DNA of 64,000 nt, from contig NZ_JACIEP010000001.1 of assembly GCF_014196915.1 (NCBI RefSeq), positions 434,001 through 498,000 of the forward strand, read 5' to 3'. The position numbers and the translations under genes are program-made. This document shows, one piece after another, positions 23,958 to 32,562 of this stretch. Numbering within the stretch: position 1 is the stretch's first letter; each line of letters starts with the position of its first letter. The stretch is from Dysgonomonas hofstadii (GTDB lineage Bacteria; Bacteroidota; Bacteroidia; Bacteroidales; Dysgonomonadaceae). The notes under the pieces are model-generated. The model worked only from the letters and a program-made list of their open reading frames with translations, did not search any database and was not told the origin of the DNA.

Positions 23958-26225
23958 ATGAAAAATAAGTATTCTAAACTAGTTGTTACAGTATTGACCG
24001 CTGTATGCTTCATGGGATGTCAGGAAGATGGTATTATATACCCTGAGGCGAATGCAGAAGTGGCAGCAACTTACCTGAACCTTGACGAACTGAGCCAATC
24101 GACAATACAGGTACAGGGTGTAGAGGGTAGCCATATATTGAAGGTTAAATCCGATGAAAAATGGACATTATCCAGTTCTCAGGCTTGGTGTAGCCCTTCT
24201 GATACAGAGGGTTTCAAATATTCTCAGATATCCCTGTCCTTTTCTGAGAATTCATGGAACGAGCCTCGTACCGCAATCCTGACTTTCGTCATCAATGAGA
24301 CACAGGAAGAAAAGAAGGTAACAGTAGAGCAGGAAGCCAGTGAAACCACTTTTGCTACAGATGTACCGGAATTGCAATATAACATAGGAGGTGGTGAAAA
24401 GAGTATTGAATTGCAAACCAATGCAGTGGAATGGGAAGTAGAAATAATAGACGAAGCCACTAATGCTCCGGCAACATGGTGTTCTGTGACCCCTGCAACC
24501 GGAAAAGGAAAAACAACATTGAAAATTACTGCCGGGAGCAACGCAACAAATGTATTACGTAAGGCTAAGTTAGTTTTTACAGCAGCTGATAAGAGTCTGA
24601 GTGTTCCAATTATCCAGGTTGAAAAATTAGATGCTCCTGTCGTTAATCTGGAAGATAATGATGCATTCTTACTTTCATGGGATGAAATAACCGGTGTGGA
24701 TGGCTATAAATTGAAATATATAACAAGTTTAGGCGAAAATACAATAGATATACCTTCGGGAACCATATCTTATGACCTGAATCTTATTGATTGGAATGGT
24801 TATGTAGGAATGATCTCTGTTCAGTTGTTCTCTTACGCAAATGTGGGAGGAGGAGCAATATCCCAGATGGGAAGTGAAGTTATAAATGTGCATAATTTAT
24901 TTGACGATGCCAGTGGAAACGGAGGAGAATATTCTGAATATATTATTACAAAACCGCGTCATTTAAGGAATGTCAATAAGTACCTCGATAAACATTATAA
25001 ACAGACAGCCGATATCGACTTGGCTAATGTCGATTTCTCTCCTATTTGTGCCGATCTGGTAGCTAATGTTTATACCGGTAATTTTACGGGAGTGTATGAT
25101 GCTGCTAAAGGTAGTATCGTGGATGCGAACACAAAACGTTCTTCCGAACAATATAAGATAAAAAACTGGACATTGAGCAAAGGCTCTAATTCAAACTGTG
25201 GCTTATTTGCTAATATAGGAACAGAGGGCATTGTTCGGAATGTGAGTATCGAAAATGCAGTTATCACAGGAAAAGCGAAGGTTGGTGCTATTGCTGGAAG
25301 TTGTTTGGGTAAGGTTATATCTTGTCATACAATAGGTAGTAGTAACATCAGTACATCGGCAACTACCGATACCGAAATCCATCTTGGTGGAATTGTAGGA
25401 TATCTTACCGAAAAAGGAGAAGTTTCTTATTGTTCTAATGCGGCAACAATAGACGGTTCAGCTGGTTGTGTAGGAGGAGTTGTGGGAATGGTGATGCGTG
25501 ATGCAAATAATGCCCCTGCTATTTCATATTGTATAAACAGTGGTAATGTCGTTTGTAACAATAAGTCGCCGTTAGGAGGCGTCGTTGGTTCGATGGGAGG
25601 CACAGCTGGTACAGATCCGATCAAAGTAACCACTTGTATAAATATTGGAAATGTATCAGGAAGCCAGGCGAATAACCAGGTTGCCGGAATAGTAGGCCGT
25701 GCAGTTGTAGATACAGAAATATCCCAGTCCTACAATGCAGGATCTATTACTGCGGCAGGTTCGGCAGCTGGTATTATCGGACGCATGGGAGGAAACAGTG
25801 CAACAATCAGAGATTGCTATAATGCCGGTTCAATCAAGAGCACAGGTACAGTTACAAACGGGAATAGTAATGCTGCAGGCATTTTGGCTACATGTACAGT
25901 AGCTGCAGCGGGTACTATGACTATCGAAAATTGTCATAATACAGGAAATATGGAAACCGCAAACGGAGCCTCTCAATATAACGGATTGTTCCATCGTACC
26001 GATGGTAAGATTTCCCAGATAACAATGAAGAGCTGTTTTACCCTGAATGAGGGTTCCAAGTCTCAAAGTAATAGTAGCGATTCATATATATCAGGAGGTT
26101 CTTCAAATTATAAGAACCTGTCTGTGAGTGATATGAAAAACACTTCTTCATTTACAGGATGGGATTTTAGTACAATTTGGAAAATGGGAAGTGAGTATCC
26201 AACATTACAAGCATTATCAAAATAG
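23958..26225 (+). CDS. Surface lipoprotein with tandem BACON domains, FN3-like domain and GLUG-type beta-helix repeats
   Basis: This is probably a surface glycan-binding or adhesive protein of PUL 2. The 755-residue protein has a lipoprotein signal (M-G-C, Cys21). Two BACON-like domains follow (~38-128 and ~130-222; the first ends in K-V-T-V-E-Q-E, and both carry the W-C-S/P motif). A FN3-like domain (~225-315) comes next. A long C-terminal region (~360-710) contains about nine Gly-rich repeats of the pattern I-x-x-C-x-N-x-G-x-V...G-G-I-V-G, typical of GLUG beta-helix proteins. No glycosidase motif is seen. It lies 27 bp before susC, the position of an SGBP, although those usually follow susD. 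Confidence 0.78.
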   Translation: MKNKYSKLVVTVLTAVCFMGCQEDGIIYPEANAEVAATYLNLDELSQSTIQVQGVEGSHILKVKSDEKWTLSSSQAWCSPSDTEGFKYSQISLSFSENSWNEPRTAILTFVINETQEEKKVTVEQEASETTFATDVPELQYNIGGGEKSIELQTNAVEWEVEIIDEATNAPATWCSVTPATGKGKTTLKITAGSNATNVLRKAKLVFTAADKSLSVPIIQVEKLDAPVVNLEDNDAFLLSWDEITGVDGYKLKYITSLGENTIDIPSGTISYDLNLIDWNGYVGMISVQLFSYANVGGGAISQMGSEVINVHNLFDDASGNGGEYSEYIITKPRHLRNVNKYLDKHYKQTADIDLANVDFSPICADLVANVYTGNFTGVYDAAKGSIVDANTKRSSEQYKIKNWTLSKGSNSNCGLFANIGTEGIVRNVSIENAVITGKAKVGAIAGSCLGKVISCHTIGSSNISTSATTDTEIHLGGIVGYLTEKGEVSYCSNAATIDGSAGCVGGVVGMVMRDANNAPAISYCINSGNVVCNNKSPLGGVVGSMGGTAGTDPIKVTTCINIGNVSGSQANNQVAGIVGRAVVDTEISQSYNAGSITAAGSAAGIIGRMGGNSATIRDCYNAGSIKSTGTVTNGNSNAAGILATCTVAAAGTMTIENCHNTGNMETANGASQYNGLFHRTDGKISQITMKSCFTLNEGSKSQSNSSDSYISGGSSNYKNLSVSDMKNTSSFTGWDFSTIWKMGSEYPTLQALSK

Positions 26226-26252
26226 AATTTAATAATCAATGAATATAATATT

Positions 26253-29200
26253 ATGAAACAAAGGATTCGATTTAAGTTGATAGGTAGGTATTTAGCCCTG
26301 TTGGTATGCTTTTTGGGATGTGTATCAGCCGTATCAGCACAAACCCATAAAATTACCGGTATGGTAATTGATGAGGGAAATATTCCTATCATCGGAGCTA
26401 CTGTTCAGGTGAGGGGTGCAAATAACGGAACTATTACAGATGCTGATGGAAATTTTACCCTGGAAGTAAGAAATCCGAAAGCCATATTGCAGGTGTCATA
26501 TATCGGGTTTACCAGTATTGCCGTTCCGGTATTACTAAACGAAAAGATGGTAATTACAATGACAGAAAGCGCCCGTGACCTCAACGAAGTAGTCGTTATC
26601 GGTTATGGAACTGTTCGCAAGTCCGATCTCTCCGGAGCAGTGAGTGCACTCAGTATGAAAGATGAGGCGGAGGTTTTACCGATAACAAGTGTCGACCAGT
26701 TTTTGCAGGGACGTGTATCCGGTGTCAACATTTCGTCAAATAGTGGTGCGCCCGGAGCAGGGATGAATATTCAGATTCGCGGAACCTCTACACTTTCGGG
26801 CAACACCGACCCTCTTTATGTAGTTGACGGTTTCCCTATCGAAGCAGCTACTGCAAGCATAAACGGCAGCACCAACGAGTTGAGTCAGCAACCGGCAATG
26901 AATCCGTTAGCTGCTATCAATCCAAATGATATTGAATCTATTCAGATTTTGAAAGACGCCTCGGCTACGGCTATTTATGGTTCCCGTGCTACAAATGGTG
27001 TTATTCTGATCACAACGAAACAGGGAAAAGAAGGAAAAATCAATATAAGCTATAATGCACGTGTTGACTTTTCTACTATTGCCAAGAAATATAATCTGTT
27101 GAATGCTTATGAATACGGTCTTTATGAAAATGAACTGGATCGGACTTCAGCGGGATATGATATGCAGGGAAATGTTATTCCTGGCACGACAGTTCCCAGA
27201 CATACTGACGATATGTTGGAAAGATATAAAACTTATTCAACCGATTGGCAGGATTTAATGTACCAGACAGCAGTAACTCACGATCACCAGTTAGTGCTCA
27301 ATGGGGGAGGTAAAGCAACCCAATATAATATTACAGCCGGCTATACCAATCAGGAAGGAATTATTATGAATACCGGACTTGAACGTTACTCTTTTCGTAT
27401 GAACCTTAAGTCCGAACTTGCTAAACGTTTGGTATTACAGGTAAATACAAGTTATTCACAGACAGAACAGAAACAAACATCGCATTCTCAGTCGGCTAGT
27501 ATGAATCAGATGGTACGGCGTATCCTTACTACTAAACCGACGTTGATGCCCGGAGACGTTATTTATGAAGATGAGAATGTGGAATATGTTGCTGCAGATA
27601 ATCCTTATGTTATGGCTACAGAGTTGAAGGACATACTGAAACAGAACTTCTTTATTTTGAATGCATCTTTGAATTATGGTTTTGGCAACGGACTTTCACT
27701 GAAAGCTGCCGGAAGTATTAATCGCACGGACGGCTCACGTTCAACCTATTATCCAATAGGTACCAATGCAGGAAACAGTGCCAATGGCTTGGCATTCCGT
27801 GGTGAGGATGATCGTCAGAATATTGTATTGGAAACTACAGCTAATTATGATCGTAAATTCAAGAAAAATCATCATATAAATGCTGTCTTGGGGTATACGC
27901 ATGAAGACCGTCAGAGAAATACTTTAGGAATTCAGGTTGGGGACTTTGCCAGCAACGACTTGTTGTATTATGCTATCGGAGAAGGAACCAACACTATGGA
28001 TAAATCCAGTTCAGTGATCCAGACAAAGCTTTCATCTTTCTTGGGGCGTGTAAACTATACATTGTATGATCGTTATATATTCACGGCAACCGGACGTTAC
28101 GATGGATCTTCGCTGTTGGCAAGTGGCAATCAGTGGAGCTTCTTCCCTTCGTTTGCAGCGGCTTGGCGTATCAATCAGGAAAGCTTCCTGAAAGATATAA
28201 AACCAATCTCGAATATTAAACTTCGTTTAAGTTATGGTGTCACAGGTAATCAAAGTATTGCGTATGCAGCTCCACTTGCCATCATGAATCACGTTCGTTC
28301 ATATTCCGGAGGTTCAGTAACTCATGGTATGGTTAACGGGAAACTGGCAAATCCTGATTTAGGCTGGGAAAATACGACTACTTATAACGGTGGGTTCGAT
28401 TTTGGTTTTGTAGATAATAGATTCAGAATTACCGTAGACGCTTATAAGCGCGTAACTAAAGATATGTTGATGAATTTCGGCCTGCCTTTATCTTCCGGAT
28501 ATGGATCTATACCTTACAACATGGGGGAAATGACAAATAAAGGATTTGAATTAGAGGTGAGTGCCGATATATTAACAGGGCCTGTAAAATGGACACTAGG
28601 AGGAAATATCTACCTGAATAGGAATAAAGTGAACAATGTGGGAGGAAATGAATTATTGGGAGCTTCATATTTAGCAGGAGGCGGAGTATTCAGCCAAAGT
28701 ATACATATAACCAAAGCTGGTTATCCGGTAGGTAGTTTCTATGGTTATATAGTAGATGGCGTTTACCAGAACGAAGAAGAGGCAAAATTAGCACCTTACG
28801 ATACACCTCAGGCTACTCCGGGATCTTTACGCTTCAAGGATATTAGTGGCCCTGATGGCCTGCCTGATGGGAAAATTACTTCTGATGATATGACAATCAT
28901 TGGAAGGGCAGAACCGAAATTCAATTATGGTATTTCTTCCGAATTAGCATGGAAGGGGCTGTCTTTATCTATGATTTTCACAGGTCGTGCAGGGGGCGAT
29001 GTTGCCAATCTGAATCGTTACTTCCTCGATTCCTATACAGACAGTAGCGATAATATCCGTGCCGAAGCGTGGAATGGCAGATGGCAGGGAGAAGGTACCA
29101 GTAATTTCTATCCGGCAGTAAATGGTGCACAAGGTAGTTCCTATTTCAACAAACGCTTCTCTAACTTCCTGCTTGAAGACGGTTCATTCTTTCGCTTGAA

Positions 29201-29417
29201 AAATGTGACTCTTGCTTATCAGTTCAATGTGAAGAAATGGAAATGGATACGTAATATACGTGTGTTTGGAACCGCTACTAATGTATTTACAATCACCAAT
29301 TATAGTGGCTATGATCCCGAAGTGAGTATAACATCAGGGGCAATGTCGCCTAATGTCGATTATGCTGCCTATCCTTCCAGCCGGACATATTCTTTTGGTG
29401 TAAATTTTGCTTTTTAA
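26253..29417 (+). CDS. SusC/RagA-family TonB-dependent outer-membrane transporter (PUL 2)
   Basis: This outer-membrane importer has 1054 residues. The signal peptide ends A-V-S-A-Q, followed by a CarboxypepD_reg-like domain (~32-115), the linker L-N-E-V-V-V-I-G-Y-G, a plug with D-P-L-Y-V-V-D-G-F-P-I and I-L-K-D-A-S-A-T-A-I-Y-G-S-R, and then the beta-barrel ending F-G-V-N-F-A-F. It differs clearly from the SusC of PUL 1 in the plug loops, which fits a different glycan. It is preceded by the BACON/GLUG lipoprotein and followed by susD with no true intergenic gap. Confidence 0.97.
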   Translation: MKQRIRFKLIGRYLALLVCFLGCVSAVSAQTHKITGMVIDEGNIPIIGATVQVRGANNGTITDADGNFTLEVRNPKAILQVSYIGFTSIAVPVLLNEKMVITMTESARDLNEVVVIGYGTVRKSDLSGAVSALSMKDEAEVLPITSVDQFLQGRVSGVNISSNSGAPGAGMNIQIRGTSTLSGNTDPLYVVDGFPIEAATASINGSTNELSQQPAMNPLAAINPNDIESIQILKDASATAIYGSRATNGVILITTKQGKEGKINISYNARVDFSTIAKKYNLLNAYEYGLYENELDRTSAGYDMQGNVIPGTTVPRHTDDMLERYKTYSTDWQDLMYQTAVTHDHQLVLNGGGKATQYNITAGYTNQEGIIMNTGLERYSFRMNLKSELAKRLVLQVNTSYSQTEQKQTSHSQSASMNQMVRRILTTKPTLMPGDVIYEDENVEYVAADNPYVMATELKDILKQNFFILNASLNYGFGNGLSLKAAGSINRTDGSRSTYYPIGTNAGNSANGLAFRGEDDRQNIVLETTANYDRKFKKNHHINAVLGYTHEDRQRNTLGIQVGDFASNDLLYYAIGEGTNTMDKSSSVIQTKLSSFLGRVNYTLYDRYIFTATGRYDGSSLLASGNQWSFFPSFAAAWRINQESFLKDIKPISNIKLRLSYGVTGNQSIAYAAPLAIMNHVRSYSGGSVTHGMVNGKLANPDLGWENTTTYNGGFDFGFVDNRFRITVDAYKRVTKDMLMNFGLPLSSGYGSIPYNMGEMTNKGFELEVSADILTGPVKWTLGGNIYLNRNKVNNVGGNELLGASYLAGGGVFSQSIHITKAGYPVGSFYGYIVDGVYQNEEEAKLAPYDTPQATPGSLRFKDISGPDGLPDGKITSDDMTIIGRAEPKFNYGISSELAWKGLSLSMIFTGRAGGDVANLNRYFLDSYTDSSDNIRAEAWNGRWQGEGTSNFYPAVNGAQGSSYFNKRFSNFLLEDGSFFRLKNVTLAYQFNVKKWKWIRNIRVFGTATNVFTITNYSGYDPEVSITSGAMSPNVDYAAYPSSRTYSFGVNFAF

Positions 29418-29436
29418 CAATGAAATATTGAAAAAT

Positions 29437-31137
29437 ATGAAGAAATATATATTATCCTTACTGATAGCGACACTTACTTTTTCAAGCTGTCTGGACGTAG
29501 ACATGGTAGACCGTATAGAAAAAGAAGACGGTTTCTTCAAAACCGAAGACCATGCTTTGATGGCTATTAACGGAGTATATTCCACATTATACCAATTTGC
29601 TTATCATAAAACAAACTGGCCTATTATACTCCCAACTTTCGAAGATGCGATGTTTTCTACCGGAACAGCTGTGCCGGCCACAGCTTCCAATAATACGCAC
29701 AGTGCTGGTTCGGCTCCGGTTGTGAATTTTTGGGGGACATTGTATGATGGTATTAAAAACGCAAATGAAGTGATTGCGCGTGTTCCTTCGATCGAGTTTA
29801 AAAGCGAAAATGATAAGAGCCGCATTATTGCAGAAGCTTATTTTCTGAGAGCACTTTACCATTACGATTTAATGCGCTTGTTTGGTGGTGTTAATGGCAT
29901 TCCTATTGTGACCGAACCGGTGACAGGAATCGAAAATGCATATATTCCACAATCTTCAGCCGAAAAGGTCTACGAGTCAATAATAAATGATTTCCAATAT
30001 GCTGCTGGAATGAATGATGATGGAACGCCCCGTCTGCCTAAACGTTTAGATACCGGTTATACAGTAGGGCGTGTAACGAATGGAGCAGCTCATGCATTAT
30101 TAGCAGAAATTTATCTCACTTTAGGCAGATGGAGGGATGCAGCCGATGAGGCTCAAATCGTTATTGATTCTAACCAATATGAGCTTGTTAGTGATTATCG
30201 GAGTTTATGGGATGTTGACCAGGAATCTTCGGCACAAAAAGAGCATGTGTTCTTTGTCCCGTTCTTCCGCGACAAAGAAGCATCGGCCGACGTGTCATTG
30301 GGTTCTAATATTGCTCATCTGTTCAATCCGAATGGTGTTGAGGTCGGAGGAAAGCTGCTTTCGGGAAATCCTTATGGAAAAGGAGCGGGAGTTCATAGAG
30401 TACAAAAATGGTTCATAAAATATTTTCAGGACGATCAGGGTAATCTGGGATATAGCGATCCGTTAGTTGATGCGTCAATTGATGAAGCGAAATTGGTATC
30501 GAAGGATTACCGGATTGAAACTACGTTTTGGCGCCGTTTCCAGCAGAAGAACAATACCACAGGCGTGTTGGGGAATATTGTAACTGCATATCCGGCCGCC
30601 GGAGGGAATACTCAGGAAAACTGGGGGTATATCCGTAAATTCATCGATCCGCAGGGTGTGAACAACCGTACCAACGAAAATGATATGCCACGCCTGCGTT
30701 TGTCGGATATGTATCTCATAAAGGCAGAAGCATTAAACGAACTCGGAGAATATACAGAAGCATGCAAAGCGATAGATATGGTACGCGAACGTGCTCGTAA
30801 GGCCGATGGTGTCGGGCGTGATTATCCTAAATATATAGGCATGGATAAATCGGATAACATTGGGCGTACATTGACAAAGCAGGAATTCCGCTGGTTAGTA
30901 TTCATGGAACGTGGTCTGGAATTTGCCGGAGAGCAAAAACGTTGGTTCGATCTTATCCGTATGAAATATGATGAAAACACATTGATGTATGATTATATGA
31001 AAAATACTTTCATTCCGTCATTGCCTGCTGCGGATGTACAAAAACAAGGTGTTATGGCCGAGCGGAAGAAATATTTTCCGATCCCATTTGCAGAAGTTAC
31101 CCGCAATAATGGTGTGCAGCAGAATCCCGGATATTGA
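29437..31137 (+). CDS. SusD/RagB-family surface glycan-binding lipoprotein (PUL 2)
   Basis: This is the partner lipoprotein of the upstream SusC. I chose the ATG at 29437 because it gives a canonical lipoprotein signal (F-S-S-C, Cys18); an in-frame TTG at 29407 lies inside susC and adds ten non-signal residues. The mature protein of about 550 residues shows A-E-A-Y-F-L-R-A-L-Y-H-Y-D-L-M-R, the C-terminal segment F-R-W-L-V-F-M-E-R-G-L-E-F and F-D-L-I-R, and the ending Y-F-P-I-P with Q-N-P-G-Y, all standard for SusD. Its stop codon lies inside a strong hairpin. Confidence 0.97.
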   Translation: MKKYILSLLIATLTFSSCLDVDMVDRIEKEDGFFKTEDHALMAINGVYSTLYQFAYHKTNWPIILPTFEDAMFSTGTAVPATASNNTHSAGSAPVVNFWGTLYDGIKNANEVIARVPSIEFKSENDKSRIIAEAYFLRALYHYDLMRLFGGVNGIPIVTEPVTGIENAYIPQSSAEKVYESIINDFQYAAGMNDDGTPRLPKRLDTGYTVGRVTNGAAHALLAEIYLTLGRWRDAADEAQIVIDSNQYELVSDYRSLWDVDQESSAQKEHVFFVPFFRDKEASADVSLGSNIAHLFNPNGVEVGGKLLSGNPYGKGAGVHRVQKWFIKYFQDDQGNLGYSDPLVDASIDEAKLVSKDYRIETTFWRRFQQKNNTTGVLGNIVTAYPAAGGNTQENWGYIRKFIDPQGVNNRTNENDMPRLRLSDMYLIKAEALNELGEYTEACKAIDMVRERARKADGVGRDYPKYIGMDKSDNIGRTLTKQEFRWLVFMERGLEFAGEQKRWFDLIRMKYDENTLMYDYMKNTFIPSLPAADVQKQGVMAERKKYFPIPFAEVTRNNGVQQNPGY

Positions 31138-31159
31138 TTTTACACCTGTAAAATCAATA
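31132..31159 (+). terminator. Perfect 12-bp hairpin across the susD stop
   Basis: Arms 31132-31143 and 31148-31159 are perfectly complementary with a 4-nt loop. The stem includes the susD stop codon. There is no long T-run after it, so it may act as a weak terminator or as an RNA-stabilising end rather than a strong intrinsic terminator. Confidence 0.6.
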
Positions 31160-31190
31160 CACTGATACTTGTTTAATTAGCTTTGAGTAT

Positions 31191-31267
31191 TAGAGCCTGT
31201 TAAAATTTTTCACGAAAATATTCTTATAAAAGAAAGTTAGTAGTTCAAAAGATTTTAACAGGCTCTA
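31191..31267. mobile_element. MITE-like element with 16-bp terminal inverted repeats
   Basis: Arms 31191-31206 and 31252-31267 are perfectly complementary over 16 bp and enclose a 45-bp A/T-rich core with no ORF. If the outermost TA pairs are read as a target duplication, the element is 73 bp with inverted ends beginning gagcctgtt. TA duplication is typical of IS630/mariner-type transposases, but no transposase is present. It lies between susD and the next lipoprotein gene. A hairpin terminator is the alternative reading. Confidence 0.5.
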
Positions 31268-31290
31268 GATAATTATAATTGCCTATGCCG

Positions 31291-32559
31291 ATGAAGAAAA
31301 TTTTGATAATGATTTCCGCTATTCTGTTCATCTTGCTTATAGGATGTTCGGAAGATGGCGAAGTGTCGATAAACGGGAATGAAGAAGAGAACAATGGGGA
31401 TAATGAAACTATATTTTCTACTCAGTTAGGTGCCAATTTCAACGAGAATATAGATGAGATTGCCGATGTGACAGACTTAATGTACGACTCGCATGTAGAG
31501 TGGGTACGGTCGTTCGTACAAATAGCCCAGAATTTCCTTAAGAAGAACAACGGTGTCATAACAGGTGTAAAAGACGAAGCATTCGATACCTATACCGAGA
31601 CGCAGGATTTCATAAAGATAAAGACCGAGTCAAACAATAAGGTTAAGCTCATTATGAGCCTTAAGATACCGTTTGGTAACTTTACACATAGTGTTCCCGG
31701 TAAAGACAGTAAGGAAATGGGTTATGTAATAGAGGCTTGTCGTAAATTTCTCTTGTTGCATAACTTGGGTGGCAATATAGATATCCTTGTCATGGGTAAT
31801 GAACCTATGTGGGAAAATGGAGGCAATGAGGAAAATTACAAAGATTACCTGGATATAATGGCCTCTAAACTTACTGAATGGAAAGAAACTTATGGTTGGA
31901 ACTTCAAGATATTTGCCGGAGCTTTGAATCGTATTTCATTGAACGCCTCGACTAATCCGCTTATCCCAATAGTTATAAACGAAGTCAATCAAAATCCGCT
32001 GATAGACGGTTTAGACCTTCATATTCACGCTCTGGATATAGGGGAGGTCGGTAATTCCCTAAAAATGATCAGGGAGGATTTCGAAATGAAGAAAGATATA
32101 ATTATCACCGAATTCTCGATGGTATGGTTGTATAATCAGCATGTGAACGACGATCTGGGGCAATGGGGTAAGAATAATGGCTACACATCGGATATGAAGA
32201 TGTATGAATGGCTCAATAATGCAATCGATAAGGCGCAAGACGGGACTCCTGTCAGCCAGGAAGAGTTTTCCTCCTTTTTCGATAGTACAGAATGGTATCC
32301 CAAAAATTGGTTTAAATCATTTTATGATGAGTTTGTCAAATATGAGGTTTTATGCGCAACAGGACGTTTTTCATGTGCGCTTAAGGAAGGTGATAATAAT
32401 GAGCGATATACTTCATCTTCAACCATGTGGGATTTGAATGCTATTTTTAGTTCGAAACTGCTGGGTGTGAGTCCTTCTACCAAACTTATGAATCCAAGTC
32501 CGTTGGCATACCCGGACTATAAAGAGATAATTGAAAACAAATTCGGAAATATAAATTAA
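31291..32559 (+). CDS. Putative clan GH-A glycoside hydrolase, lipoprotein
   Basis: This 422-residue surface or periplasmic lipoprotein (signal L-I-G-C) starts at the ATG 31291; an in-frame ATG two codons earlier and a TTG at 31279 are alternatives. After an acidic linker (~22-35) it looks like a TIM barrel. The acid/base candidate is Glu171 in V-M-G-N-E-P-M-W, and the nucleophile candidate is Glu274 in I-I-I-T-E-F-S-M. The 103-residue spacing and N-E-P motif are typical of clan GH-A. I cannot assign a CAZy family. It follows susD after the hairpin and MITE-like element, and the next gene starts 3 bp after it. Confidence 0.65.
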   Translation: MKKILIMISAILFILLIGCSEDGEVSINGNEEENNGDNETIFSTQLGANFNENIDEIADVTDLMYDSHVEWVRSFVQIAQNFLKKNNGVITGVKDEAFDTYTETQDFIKIKTESNNKVKLIMSLKIPFGNFTHSVPGKDSKEMGYVIEACRKFLLLHNLGGNIDILVMGNEPMWENGGNEENYKDYLDIMASKLTEWKETYGWNFKIFAGALNRISLNASTNPLIPIVINEVNQNPLIDGLDLHIHALDIGEVGNSLKMIREDFEMKKDIIITEFSMVWLYNQHVNDDLGQWGKNNGYTSDMKMYEWLNNAIDKAQDGTPVSQEEFSSFFDSTEWYPKNWFKSFYDEFVKYEVLCATGRFSCALKEGDNNERYTSSSTMWDLNAIFSSKLLGVSPSTKLMNPSPLAYPDYKEIIENKFGNIN

Positions 32560-32562
32560 TAT

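Noticed and set aside
25390-25960. Repeated Gly-rich segments considered as a DNA tandem repeat or CRISPR
   Set aside because: The repetition is at protein level (GLUG-type motifs) with variable DNA; there are no constant repeats and spacers.
29407-29436. TTG start for the PUL 2 SusD gene
   Set aside because: It is inside susC and would bury the lipoprotein signal behind ten extra residues; the ATG at 29437 is clearly better.
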